A stretch of DNA of 64,000 bases from Marinibacterium sp050389775 (GTDB lineage: Bacteria; Pseudomonadota; Alphaproteobacteria; Rhodobacterales; Rhodobacteraceae). The position numbers and the translations under genes were made by a program. The notes below the pieces were generated by a model, which was not told the DNA's origin, did no database searches, and worked only from the letters and a program-made list of their open reading frames with translations. Shown here piece after piece: positions 40,639 to 50,455 of this stretch (position 1 is the first letter of the stretch; every line of letters begins with the position of its first letter). The DNA is taken from contig NZ_CP177144.1 of assembly GCF_050389775.1 (NCBI RefSeq), positions 4,650,001 through 4,714,000 on the forward strand, in the 5' to 3' direction.

Positions 40639-42384
40639 ATGGTCGAGCGACGCCACGTAGAGGAAATCGCGCAGGTGCTGGATGGTCTTGCCACCGGGCG
40701 GGACAGCTATGTGGATGCCTCCTGGCGGCGCTGTGTCGAACTCTACGGCATGGATCCCGAACGCAGCGAGCCCGCGCATATCGTCACCGAGGCCGAGTTC
40801 CGTGCCCATCGCGACCAGGCCGACTGGATGATCGGCGCGGCCCGCGCCAGCCTGCAGAGCCTCTTCCGGCAGGTCGCCGGACAGAATTACGTGCTGCTGC
40901 TGACCGATGCCAAAGGGGTCTGCGTCGACTTCTTCGGCGACAGCCTCTTTGCCGACGAGCTGCGCGGGGCGGGGCTCTATCTTGGCTCGAACTGGTCCGA
41001 GGAACTTGCCGGAACCTGTGGCGTGGGCGCTTGCATCGTGACCGGCGAGCCGGTCACGGTTCACCAGGACGACCATTTCGGCAGCGCCCATACCGCGCTT
41101 TCGTGCACCTCTGCCCCGATCCATGACAGCCTTGGCCAACTGGCCGCAGTGCTCGACATCTCGTTGCTGCGTTCGCCCTCTGCGAAAAGCAGCCAGAACC
41201 TGGCCATGTCGCTGGTGACGGCGGCGGCGCGGCGGGTCGAGATGGCGAACCTGATGGCCGCGAGCCGTCGCGAATGGGTGTTGCGGTTTTCCTCCAGCCC
41301 GGAGTTCCTCGATGTGGACCCGGAATGCGCGGTGGCCCTGGACGGGTCGGGCCGGGTGATCGGGGCCACCCATGCAGCAAAGCGGATGCTCTCGCGCGGG
41401 GGGCGCCTGATCGGAGAACGGATCGACGGGCTGCTCGGGATCGGCGTCGACGATCTTCCCGACCTGATGCGGGATCGCCCGACCGAGGAGCGTGTGGTGG
41501 CCCTTGGCGATGGTGGCGCGGTCTTCGGCCACGCGATCGCGCCCCAGGCCCCGCGCCGGCCGCGCACCGCGCCTTCGCCGGCCGCGCGACCCGGCGGGGG
41601 CGTGCTGTCCGGGCTTGCCGGCCACGACCCGGCAATGACCCGATTGCTGTCGCGGGCCGAGCGGTTGGCCGGAACACCCGTCCCGCTGCTGGTCTGTGGC
41701 GAGAGCGGCAGCGGCAAGACCAAGCTCGCCCGTGCGCTTCACATGGCTTCCCGCCGCGCCGGCTTCATCACGGTCGACTGCGCCGGGGCGGGGGCTGCCG
41801 AGATGGCGTCGGCGTTTGACAGCCAGGCCGGGCCGGCAACGCTTCTCCTGCGGCGCATCGAAGACCTCTCCGCCTCTGCCGCCCGGGCGCTGCCGGGCCT
41901 TCTCGACGCGCATCCCGAGCTGCGCCCGGTCACCACGAGCGACCTCGCGCCGACTGCGCTGCTCTCGCACGAAACCCTGCCTTGCGCGCTCTATCACCGG
42001 CTCGCCGGGGCCGCCTTCGAGCTGCCGCCGCTGCGCGAGCGGCAGGATCTCGGCTGGCTGATCGACCGGCTGCTGCGGCGGCGCTCCGGTGGCGAGATGC
42101 GGTTGACGCCCTCGGCCCGCGCCGAGCTGATGGCCCGCGACTGGCCCGGCAACCTGCGCGAACTGGGCCATGTCCTCGATGTTGCCTGTGCCCTTGCGGA
42201 AGGCGCGGTGATCGATCTTACGGATCTGCCCGAGCCGCCGCGGCCATGTGTCGAAGAACAGAGTCTCGAGGCCGTGCTCGACGCCTGCAACTGGAACATG
42301 GCCCGCGCCGCGCGGCGGCTGGGCGTGAATCGCTCGACGGTCCTGCGGCGCATCCGCAAGGAAGGGTTGCGCGCGCCGAACTGA
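40639..42384 (+). CDS. AcoR-like activator with degenerate AAA domain
   Basis: A 581-residue protein with the layout of AcoR: an N-terminal GAF-type sensor region (about residues 50-200, with TCGVGACIVTGEPVTVHQDDHF), a linker PAS-like part, an AAA+ domain with Walker A GESGSGKTKLARAL (about residue 354), and a C-terminal Fis-type HTH (LDACNWNMARAARRLGVNRS). The AAA domain is shortened: the ELFGxxxGAFTGA loop needed to contact sigma-54 is missing and the Walker B region reads PATLLLRRIED. The ATG at 40639 has AGGAGA upstream. It probably controls the flavoprotein and dehydrogenase genes that follow. Confidence 0.88.
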   Translation: MVERRHVEEIAQVLDGLATGRDSYVDASWRRCVELYGMDPERSEPAHIVTEAEFRAHRDQADWMIGAARASLQSLFRQVAGQNYVLLLTDAKGVCVDFFGDSLFADELRGAGLYLGSNWSEELAGTCGVGACIVTGEPVTVHQDDHFGSAHTALSCTSAPIHDSLGQLAAVLDISLLRSPSAKSSQNLAMSLVTAAARRVEMANLMAASRREWVLRFSSSPEFLDVDPECAVALDGSGRVIGATHAAKRMLSRGGRLIGERIDGLLGIGVDDLPDLMRDRPTEERVVALGDGGAVFGHAIAPQAPRRPRTAPSPAARPGGGVLSGLAGHDPAMTRLLSRAERLAGTPVPLLVCGESGSGKTKLARALHMASRRAGFITVDCAGAGAAEMASAFDSQAGPATLLLRRIEDLSASAARALPGLLDAHPELRPVTTSDLAPTALLSHETLPCALYHRLAGAAFELPPLRERQDLGWLIDRLLRRRSGGEMRLTPSARAELMARDWPGNLRELGHVLDVACALAEGAVIDLTDLPEPPRPCVEEQSLEAVLDACNWNMARAARRLGVNRSTVLRRIRKEGLRAPN

Positions 42385-42397
42385 CGCGTTGCGCGGC

Positions 42398-42411
42398 GTT
42401 GCGTTTGCAAC
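42398..42411. promoter_or_regulatory. inverted repeat upstream of the FMO/dehydrogenase operon
   Basis: GTTGC-GTTT-GCAAC is a perfect dyad 114 bases before the flavoprotein start and just after the acoR-like stop. Related TTGC/GCAA words crowd around it (42388-42430). This is the position of an enhancer-type operator for the activator. No good -24/-12 sigma-54 promoter follows. Confidence 0.5.
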
Positions 42412-42524
42412 ATGCTGCGATGCCGCAACCCCGGAGACCGCCAAATTCGTCCGATCCCGGTGGCGGAATGGCCGTCGGGATCGCCACACTCTCCTCATCA
42501 CATTGCCTATGAGGAGGATACGCA

Positions 42525-44324
42525 ATGCTCGACACGACCGTCACCGCCGAGGTGCAGGACACGCTCGACCGCCTGAACGCCGCTCTGGAGGAGGGCAACG
42601 CGCAGGCCGCCGGCGCGCTTTTTACCACCGACAGCTACTGGCGCGACCTGATCGCCGTCACCTGGAACCTGAAGACCGTGGAAGGCCCCGCCGGCGTGCA
42701 GGACATGCTTGCGGCGCAGCTCAGGCACACCAGGCCCGGCCGCTTTGCCATCCAGCCCGGAGAGCTCCCCGGCGAGGAGGGTGGCGTCATCACGGCCTGG
42801 GTCACCTTCGAGACCGCTGTCGGCCGGGGGTGGGGGCTGATGCGCCTGAAGGACGGCCGCATCTGGACGTTGCTCACCGCGCTGCAGGAACTGAAGGGCT
42901 TCGAAGAGAACCGCGGCAAGCGCCGTCCGATGGGGGCCGAACACGGGGCCGCCAAGAACCGCAGGTCGTGGAAGGAAAAGCGCGAGGCCGAAGCTGCGGA
43001 CCTTGGGTATGCCGAACAGCCCTACACCGTCATCATCGGCGGCGGCCAGGGCGGCATCGCGCTTGGCGCGCGGCTGCGCCAGCTTGGCGTGCCGACCATC
43101 GTGCTCGACAAGCATGACCGCCCCGGCGACCAGTGGCGGTCGCGCTACAAGTCGCTCTGCCTGCACGATCCGATCTGGTACGACCACCTGCCGTACATCA
43201 AGTTCCCCGACAACTGGCCGGTCTTCACGCCCAAGGACAAGGTGGGCGACTGGCTGGAGATGTACACCAAGGTCATGGAGATCAACTACTGGACCCGGTC
43301 CGAGGTCCAGAAGGCGGCCTATGACGAGGCCAGCGGCACCTGGGAGGTCAAGGTCAACCGCGACGGCCAGGAGGTGACGCTGCGCCCGACCCAGCTGGTT
43401 CTGGCCACCGGCATGTCGGGCAAGGCCAACATTCCCACCTTCCCGGGCATGGACAGCTTCAAGGGCGAAATCCAGCATTCCTCGCAGCATGCCGGGCCGG
43501 ATGACTGGACCGGCAAGAAGGTGGTGGTCGTCGGCTCCAACAACTCGGCCCATGACATCTGCGCCGCGCTCTGGGAAGCGGATGCCGACGTGACCATGGT
43601 GCAGCGCAGCTCGACCCATATCGTGCGCTCGGACACGCTGATGGATATCGGCCTCGGCGCGCTCTATTCCGAGGACGCGGTGGCCAGCGGCATGACGACC
43701 GAGAAGGCCGACATGGTCTTTGCCTCGCTGCCCTACCGGATCATGCACGAATTCCAGATCCCGCTCTACGACCAGATGAAGGAGCGCGACGCCGAGTTCT
43801 ACGCCGGGCTCGAACGGGCCGGTTTCGACCTCGACTGGGGCGATGACGGCTCGGGGCTGTTCATGAAATACCTCCGCCGCGGCTCGGGCTATTACATCGA
43901 CGTGGGCGCCAGCCAGCTCATCATCGACGGCGAGGTCAAGCTGGTGAAGGGGCAGGTCGAGCGCTTCGACGAGACCGGCGTGGTGCTGGCCGACGGCACG
44001 CATCTCGATGCCGATCTCGTGGTGATGGCCACGGGCTATGGCAGCATGAACGGCTGGGCTGCCGATCTCATCAGCCAGGAGGTCGCCGACAAGGTCGGCA
44101 AGGTCTGGGGCCTCGGCTCGGACACCACCAAGGACCCCGGTCCCTGGGAGGGCGAGGAGCGCAACATGTGGAAACCGACCCAGCAGGAGAACCTCTGGTT
44201 CCACGGTGGCAACCTGCACCAGTCGCGGCATTATTCGCTGTACCTGGCGCTGCAGCTGAAGGCCCGGATGGAAGGCATCGACACGCCTGTCTACGGCCTT
44301 CAGGAGGTGCATCACCTGTCGTGA
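42525..44324 (+). CDS. NTF2-like/flavin-containing monooxygenase fusion
   Basis: A 599-residue protein. Residues about 1-130 form an NTF2/SnoaL-like domain. The rest is a class B flavoprotein monooxygenase: FAD motif IIGGGQGGIALGARL (about residue 168), FMO-type FKGEIQHSSQH, NADPH motif VVGSNNSAHDI, and ATGYGSMNGW near the C-terminus. It probably oxygenates a ketone or a soft heteroatom (Baeyer-Villiger or FMO type). The ATG is preceded by AGGAGG. It is followed 88 bases later by the dehydrogenase and preceded by the acoR-like gene. An acetoin/diketone or alcohol-ketone route is a reasonable guess. Confidence 0.87.
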   Translation: MLDTTVTAEVQDTLDRLNAALEEGNAQAAGALFTTDSYWRDLIAVTWNLKTVEGPAGVQDMLAAQLRHTRPGRFAIQPGELPGEEGGVITAWVTFETAVGRGWGLMRLKDGRIWTLLTALQELKGFEENRGKRRPMGAEHGAAKNRRSWKEKREAEAADLGYAEQPYTVIIGGGQGGIALGARLRQLGVPTIVLDKHDRPGDQWRSRYKSLCLHDPIWYDHLPYIKFPDNWPVFTPKDKVGDWLEMYTKVMEINYWTRSEVQKAAYDEASGTWEVKVNRDGQEVTLRPTQLVLATGMSGKANIPTFPGMDSFKGEIQHSSQHAGPDDWTGKKVVVVGSNNSAHDICAALWEADADVTMVQRSSTHIVRSDTLMDIGLGALYSEDAVASGMTTEKADMVFASLPYRIMHEFQIPLYDQMKERDAEFYAGLERAGFDLDWGDDGSGLFMKYLRRGSGYYIDVGASQLIIDGEVKLVKGQVERFDETGVVLADGTHLDADLVVMATGYGSMNGWAADLISQEVADKVGKVWGLGSDTTKDPGPWEGEERNMWKPTQQENLWFHGGNLHQSRHYSLYLALQLKARMEGIDTPVYGLQEVHHLS

Positions 44325-44412
44325 TGCCCCACTTGGCGCGCCGTCACTGGCGCGCCCCGCGCCCGGCCCTTCCTCCTGCCGGGCGCATCCTTTCTGACAT
44401 CGGAGAAAAGAA

Positions 44413-45465
44413 ATGAAAGCAGCACGTTGGCATGGCGTGAAGGATATCCGCGTCGAAGACATCGCGGATCCGCAACCCGGCAAGGGCGAGGTGAAGGTCA
44501 AGGTCGCCTGGACCGGGATCTGCGGCAGCGATCTGCATGAATACCTGGCCGGGCCGATCTTCGTGCCGGTGGGCGAGGACCATCCGCTGAGCCACGACAA
44601 GGCGCCGATCACCATGGGGCACGAATATTGCGGCACGGTTGTCGAACTGGGCGAAGGTGTCACCGATCTTGCGATCGGCGACCGCGTCGCAATCGAGCCG
44701 ATCTTTTCCTGCGGAACCTGCCCGGCCTGCCTGGAGGGCAAGTACAACCTCTGTGACAGCCTCGGGTTCGTCGGCCTGTCCGGCGGACATGGCGGTTTTG
44801 CTGCGCACAGCGTCGTGCCCGCGCGCATGGTCCACAAGATGCCCGAGGGGCTGTCGATGGAACAGGGCGCGCTGGTCGAGCCTGCGGCCGTCGCGCTGCA
44901 TGCCGTGCGCCTGTCCAGGATCAAGGCCGGTGACAAGGCCGCCGTCTTTGGCGCGGGGCCGATCGGGCTTCTTGTGGTCGAGTCGCTGCGGGTGGCCGGG
45001 GCCTCCGAGATCCACGTCGTCGAACCGTCGGACGTTCGGCGGCAAAAGGCGCTGGATCTTGGTGCGACATCGGTGATCGATCCGACGGCCACCGACGCCG
45101 TGGCGGACATCTGCGCCGCGACGGGCGGGGTCCATGTTGCCTTCGAAGTGACCGGCGTGCCCCAGGTCCTGCCGCAATGCATCGACGCGACCCGCCACGA
45201 AGGACAGGTCCTGGTGGTTTCCATCTGGGAAAGGGACGCATCCTTCCAGCCCAACACGGTCGTGTTGAAGGAACGCCAGGTGCAGGGCACCATCGCCTAT
45301 CGCAACGTCTATCCGGCGGTGATGGCGCTGATGACCCAGGGGTATTTCAGCGCGGATCAGCTGGTCACAAAACGCATCGCGCTGGAGGATATCGTCACCG
45401 AAGGCTTCGAGGCGCTGGTCGCGGAGAAGTCTCACGTGAAGATCCTGGTCGAGGCACCGGACTGA
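44413..45465 (+). CDS. zinc-dependent 2,3-butanediol/L-threonine-type dehydrogenase
   Basis: A 350-residue medium-chain dehydrogenase. Catalytic zinc ligands are visible in TGICGSDLHEY and GHEYCGTV, structural zinc Cys in CGTCPACLEGKYNLC, and the Rossmann motif in AAVFGAGPIGLLVVESL. The GPIFVPVGEDHPLSH segment with a long loop is characteristic of (R,R)-butanediol dehydrogenases. It interconverts secondary alcohols and ketones with NAD. Located with an AcoR-like regulator and an FMO-type enzyme it fits oxidation of acetoin/butanediol or a similar alcohol. Confidence 0.88.
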   Translation: MKAARWHGVKDIRVEDIADPQPGKGEVKVKVAWTGICGSDLHEYLAGPIFVPVGEDHPLSHDKAPITMGHEYCGTVVELGEGVTDLAIGDRVAIEPIFSCGTCPACLEGKYNLCDSLGFVGLSGGHGGFAAHSVVPARMVHKMPEGLSMEQGALVEPAAVALHAVRLSRIKAGDKAAVFGAGPIGLLVVESLRVAGASEIHVVEPSDVRRQKALDLGATSVIDPTATDAVADICAATGGVHVAFEVTGVPQVLPQCIDATRHEGQVLVVSIWERDASFQPNTVVLKERQVQGTIAYRNVYPAVMALMTQGYFSADQLVTKRIALEDIVTEGFEALVAEKSHVKILVEAPD

Positions 45466-46007
45466 CCCCCACCAGGCGACGCCGGCCGCCGCCGTATCGA
45501 ACGGTGGCCGGCAAGGTGCGACGGGCTGTGCGCAACGCATGCGCCGACCTGCCGGGACGATCTGCAGCGAATGTTTTCCTCGTGCAGGGGCAAACCGCGT
45601 TTTCGGATTATGTGTGAGGGCTCGCCCTGCAGGGCCCTGGCCGCTTACGGGTCGTCTGCTGTGCCGGATGTTGCTGTCGTGTGCGCCATGTGCCGCGACG
45701 GTGCGGAATTTGTCCGTCTTTCATGATGCTGGGCACCGGACCGAAGGCCTGAACGGGCACGAAGCGGTCATCTGACGGCCCCCCGACTGCATCCGGGACC
45801 GGTGTCCCAATACCCTGCTTCCATCGGAAACATTCTGTCAGAAGGCGAAAACCTGGCTCCTGGTGAGCTGGCCGCTGACCTGCCCCCCCGCGGGTCCCTC
45901 GTTCATGACGAGCCGGCAAGGTTCTGTCGGAAGGACGGGTGGCAAATCCCTGAACCGGCGTGGCCGGTCACGGTTTCAAGTATCGATTCTGGTGTGGAAT
46001 GTCCAAA
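45466..46007. other. gene-free interval before trnW
   Basis: A 542-base stretch between the butanediol-type dehydrogenase and tRNA-Trp, with lower coding quality than its surroundings. No open frame has a plausible protein. No integrase remnant, terminator or duplicated tRNA 3' end was found here, although it borders the 3' end of the tRNA gene. Confidence 0.5.
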
Positions 46008-46083
46008 TGGCAGGGGCAGCAGGGTTCGAACCCGCGACCTACGGTTTTGGAGACCGTCGCTCTACCAGCTGAGCTATACCCCT
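46008..46083 (-). tRNA. trnW: tRNA-Trp (anticodon CCA)
   Basis: On the minus strand the sequence folds as a 76-base tRNA: acceptor AGGGGTA pairing with TGCCCCT, D-arm GCTC-AGCTGGTAGA-GC, anticodon loop CTCCAAA with anticodon CCA, T-arm GGGTTCGAACCC-type, discriminator G and an encoded CCA. Tryptophan tRNA normally lies between tuf and secE in proteobacteria, and this copy is still downstream of tuf, but secE is 23.6 kb further on. Confidence 0.96.
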
Positions 46084-46161
46084 AGGACCGGCTTGCTGAA
46101 TAGGCGGGCCGGCAGGCAGATGCAAGGGGAAACCACAGACTTTCCCCGATTGCCCCGGCGT

Positions 46162-46815
46162 TCACCCAGCCTCGGCCGCGGCGCGCAGGCGGGCGGGATC
46201 GCCGCCGCAGATTGCCGCCTCCTGCGCCAGGATGCGGGCGATGGGCCAATCCCACCAGGCGATGTCCAGCAGGGCCTCGACGGTGGCCGCGTCGAACCGG
46301 TGGCGGATCACCCGGCCGGGGTTGCCGGCCACGACCGAATAGGGCGCGATGCGGCCACCGACCACGGCGCCGGTGCCAATGATGCAGCCGCTGCCGATCC
46401 GCGCTCCGGGCAGGATGCGCGCGCCCTGGCCGAACCAGACATCATGGCCGATCACCGTGTCGGGATGCGGCCCGTCGGGCAGCGAGGGGCGGTCCGGATC
46501 CATGCCGTCGAAGATGGCAAAGGGATAGGTCGAAATGCCGTCGTGACGGTGATTGGCCGATGCGGTGACAAAGGTCACCCCGTCGGCGATCTGGCAGAAT
46601 CGCCCGAGGATCAGCCGTTCGGGCGAGGCGGGATAGAGATAGGGCGCCAGGTGCATGGCCCAGTCGTCCGGGGGACGGTGGGCCGAGGCATAGGTATAGG
46701 CGCCGACCTGCCAGCGCGGATGGTCGATGGCGGCGTTCAGAAAGACGGTGCCCAGGTGGGGCTGGCCGTCGGGCATGATGAGGGGGTGCCGTTCACAGGC
46801 TTGGGGAAAGGGCAT
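46162..46815 (-). CDS. CatB-like hexapeptide-repeat acetyltransferase (copy 1)
   Basis: A 217-residue left-handed beta-helix protein of the xenobiotic (Vat/CatB) O-acetyltransferase family. The hexapeptide region runs through VIGHDVWFGQGARILPGARI and GCIIGTGAVVGG, with the conserved catalytic-type His in ASANHRHDG and the PYSVVAGNPGRVIR ending. It should form trimers that use acetyl-CoA; the acceptor is unknown and antibiotic resistance should not be assumed. A close paralogue follows 375 bases upstream on the same strand, a tandem duplication between tuf and trnW. Confidence 0.87.
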   Translation of the reverse strand: MPFPQACERHPLIMPDGQPHLGTVFLNAAIDHPRWQVGAYTYASAHRPPDDWAMHLAPYLYPASPERLILGRFCQIADGVTFVTASANHRHDGISTYPFAIFDGMDPDRPSLPDGPHPDTVIGHDVWFGQGARILPGARIGSGCIIGTGAVVGGRIAPYSVVAGNPGRVIRHRFDAATVEALLDIAWWDWPIARILAQEAAICGGDPARLRAAAEAG

Positions 46816-47190
46816 GACGCTGTCCTTGGCAGGGCGGCCCCGGGCGGGGCGCCGGACGGGAAAAGATCGGGCGGATCAGTTCAGCGTCTTGTCCATGTCA
46901 CCCTCCGACGGTTGCATGGCTCAAGCTAGGTGCCGGGCGGGCCGGGATCAAGTCCCGCGCCGGGTCTGCCCGTTTGGCGCGGGGTTGCGCTTCGCCATGG
47001 TGCGGGTTTGCCCGCCGGTATCGAGCGGGCATCGTCATGGCCCCGGCGTTGGCCCGCAACCGGACCATGCCCCCTTCGAAACCGGCGGACGCCGGCGCAG
47101 GAGGACAGGCATCAGATCTGCCCCGGGCGGCCGCAAGTCACCGGACCGTCTCAGGACCACCCCGGCGACAAGGCAGGCAACGCGCGGGCC
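46816..47190. other. gene-free interval between the two acetyltransferases
   Basis: A 375-base gap with no credible open frame. A six-codon frame near 46894-46914 has a ribosome binding site-like GGAGG before it, but is too short to call. It presumably holds the promoter of the acetyltransferase gene ending at 46162. Confidence 0.4.
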
Positions 47191-47850
47191 TCAGCCCGTT
47201 GCAGCGGCGGCCCGCAACCGGTCCAGCCGGGCGCCACAGATCGCGGCCTCGTTGTCCAGGATGCGCTCGATCGGCCAATCCCACCAGGCAATGTCGAGCA
47301 GGGCCGCGATGGTCTCGTCGTCGAAACGGCGGCGCACCACGCGGGCAGGGTTGCCGGCCACGACCGAATAGGGCGCGACCTCGCCCGTCACCACAGCCCC
47401 GGCCCCGATGATCACCCCGGAACCGATCCGCGCGCCGGGCAGGATGCGCGCGTCCTGGCCGACCCAGACGTCATTCCCGATCACCGTGTCCGGCCCCGGA
47501 TCGGGGTTGGACGGCCGGCCTTTCATCTTGCCGCCCCCGAAGGCCGCGAAGGGAAAGGACGAAAAGCCGTCATAGCGGTGATGGGCCGAGGCCGTGATGA
47601 AGAGCGCGCCATCGGCGATCTGGCAGAACTTGCCGATGGTCAGGGTCTCGGGCGAGAAGATGTGCAGGTAGGGCGCCAGCCGAGCGGCCCAGTCGGCCGG
47701 CGGATCGAAGGCGCTGGCATAGGTATAGGCGCCGACGCTGATGCGGTGATGGTCGATGGCATTGGCCAGAAAGACCACGCCTTCATGCGCAGTGCCGTCG
47801 CGCAGGATCACCGGGTTCAGCGTGTCGGCAGAGGGAAAGGGCGGCGGCAT
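47191..47850 (-). CDS. CatB-like hexapeptide-repeat acetyltransferase (copy 2)
   Basis: A 219-residue paralogue of the protein encoded at 46162-46815, with the same motifs: GAYTYASAFDPP, ASAHHRYDGFSSFPF, VIGNDVWVGQDARILPGARIG and PYSVVAGNPARVV. Both end with AWWDWPI and EAAIC-containing helices, confirming duplication. The ATG at 47850 starts MPPPFPSADTLNPV; upstream frame extension is Arg/Pro-rich and non-coding. Acetyl-CoA-dependent O-acetyl transfer to an unidentified acceptor is predicted. Confidence 0.87.
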   Translation of the reverse strand: MPPPFPSADTLNPVILRDGTAHEGVVFLANAIDHHRISVGAYTYASAFDPPADWAARLAPYLHIFSPETLTIGKFCQIADGALFITASAHHRYDGFSSFPFAAFGGGKMKGRPSNPDPGPDTVIGNDVWVGQDARILPGARIGSGVIIGAGAVVTGEVAPYSVVAGNPARVVRRRFDDETIAALLDIAWWDWPIERILDNEAAICGARLDRLRAAAATG

Positions 47851-47992
47851 GGGCAAGGGCCTTGGATGGGGACGGAGGGGATCGGACGCGATCGGACGGG
47901 GCCATCCTGTCGCCGGGCGGGCCGGGCGGCAAGCCGCAAAGCCCCCTGCCCCGGACCGGCCGATGCGCCGATCAGCGCCCGGGCAAGGCAAA

Positions 47993-48020
47993 GGGGCGCG
48001 CGGATCTCTCCGCACGCCCC
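47993..48020 (-). terminator. terminator downstream of tuf
   Basis: Twelve-bp stem GGGGCGCGCGGA / TCCGCACGCCCC (one G-T type pair) around TCTC, followed on the minus strand by TTT. It lies 52 bases after the tuf stop. A second small hairpin (GGCCC-GAAA-GGGCC) lies just before it at 48047-48062. Confidence 0.6.
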
Positions 48021-48072
48021 CGAATGATGTGTCGCAAGGATCGCCCGGCCCGAAAGGGCCGGACCGACCGTC

Positions 48073-49248
<1,176 letters not shown>

Positions 49249-49311
49249 GTCCGTGGCGCCCTTTTGCGATTTGGGGGTCGCGTTCCCGACCCGGTTTATC
49301 TCTGCGCGCGG

Positions 49312-49340
49312 CACATATTGGGTTCAGGGGTGAAAATCAA
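49312..49340 (-). promoter_or_regulatory. candidate sigma-70 promoter of tuf
   Basis: On the minus strand TTGATT (-35, 49335-49340) and TATGTG (-10, 49312-49317) are 17 bases apart, in a locally AT-rich patch 64 bases before the tuf start. It is the best candidate in the 205-base gap; strength cannot be judged from sequence alone. Confidence 0.55.
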
Positions 49341-49453
49341 GCACCAGTCGTGCCACCCCAAGCCGCTGCACCTTCGTGTGATTCACGGGCGTCACCGGGA
49401 TCGTGCCGGGCGGACAGGCCGCCCCGCACGGCCCCGGCCGGGGCCCGATGGCA

Positions 49454-50089
49454 TCAGCCCTCGTCCGCCGGGACGGGGACCGTCGTCAAGGCGGAGTCCT
49501 GGATCGCCGCCCCCTCGGGCAGGACCCGGGCGGAGGTCGCCGCGCCCGGGCGCGGATCGAACCAGCCCTTGGTCGCGTGCTGTTCGGCCAGCCATTCCTC
49601 GACCCGGTCCATGGCATTGTCGGCCAGGCCCTGCATCTGTTCTTCCTTGGTCCGCGAATGGCCGGACCCGACGGCAAACGATTCGCCAGTCGTGTCCTCG
49701 AGGATGGTAAACGTCTCGGGCTCGGCATTCAGCTTGGAGGCCGCCGCATCATCCCAGACCGTCACGTTGATGATCAGCGCCGAGCGCGGGTTGTAGACCA
49801 CCGGCACGCCCGGAGGCGCCAGCATGTAGCCTTCGACGCTGATGCCCAGGTGATAGAGCTGGTTGCCCTCGTAGCGGCCAAACCGGTCGGCCACGGCCGT
49901 CTTCAGCGTGTCGACCCATTCCTCGGGCGTGGCATCGCGCGAGATCGGGCCTTTCTTCATCTTCGAGGCAATGACCACATTGTGGCCCAGCCGGAAGGCG
50001 CCCAGGTCCTGCGGCGGGCGCAACCCGTCATCGGCGGTACATCCAAGAAGCAGGGCGGACAGCGCCAGGCAGGCAAAAATGCGGATCAT
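49454..50089 (-). CDS. Rhodobacterales-type lipoprotein of unknown function
   Basis: A 211-residue protein with a lipoprotein signal (MIRIFACLALSALLLGC, lipidated Cys17) and a soluble periplasmic domain of unknown function containing LGHNVVIASKMKKGP and RSALIINVTVWDD. The ATG at 50089 is chosen because GAGAGG stands 5 bases upstream and it begins the signal directly; a longer frame adds 13 residues before the signal. It is transcribed alone, away from the Hint-domain gene. Confidence 0.75.
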   Translation of the reverse strand: MIRIFACLALSALLLGCTADDGLRPPQDLGAFRLGHNVVIASKMKKGPISRDATPEEWVDTLKTAVADRFGRYEGNQLYHLGISVEGYMLAPPGVPVVYNPRSALIINVTVWDDAAASKLNAEPETFTILEDTTGESFAVGSGHSRTKEEQMQGLADNAMDRVEEWLAEQHATKGWFDPRPGAATSARVLPEGAAIQDSALTTVPVPADEG

Positions 50090-50455
50090 CGGGCCTCTCT
50101 TGCGGCAATCTACGTTGCCGACAGGCAATAGACCGGCTGGGCGCGGGGTTCAATTCACAGATGCCCGATGGCCCCGGACCCGGGCGAGTCGCCGGCGGGC
50201 CGTGGCCAATGGGCCGATACATTGCGATCCCCGCAACAATCCGCCGAAACCGCCGCGCCGTCGGCGAAATGCTGCGCCGAACGGAAGATCCCTCAATTTC
50301 GCCACGAGTTTCGGAATAAACCGTCACGCTTTGACCACGTTTTCGCCACGACTTTCGACAATGGTTAACGACGCCCGGCACGGTCCGACCGTCTCCCGGA
50401 GTACAGTTTTCGTAACGTAACCAGTGAATTTTCGTTGACCCAGAAAGGTTCATTA
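50090..50455. promoter_or_regulatory. divergent intergenic region, lipoprotein / Hint protein
   Basis: A 366-base, comparatively AT-rich gap that must contain promoters for both divergent genes. No open frame is credible. The segment 50310-50450 has several AT-rich words (ATGGTTAACG, TTTTCGTAACGTAAC), but I cannot assign defined -35/-10 boxes. Confidence 0.4.

Noticed and set aside
42440..42520. Sigma-54 (-24/-12) promoter before the flavoprotein gene
   Set aside because: TGGC words are present, but no GC doublet falls at the required spacing; the activator also lacks the GAFTGA loop.
45466..46083. Integrase-mediated genomic island attached at trnW
   Set aside because: No integrase, no duplicated tRNA 3' end near secE and no flanking repeat were seen, so it is left as a weaker hotspot idea only.
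45802..46929. A 375-codon plus-strand gene spanning trnW
   Set aside because: It runs antisense through the tRNA and an acetyltransferase gene; it is a shadow frame.
46162..47850. Chloramphenicol/streptogramin resistance genes
   Set aside because: The family fold is shared by many sugar and surface acetyltransferases; sequence alone gives no support for drug modification.
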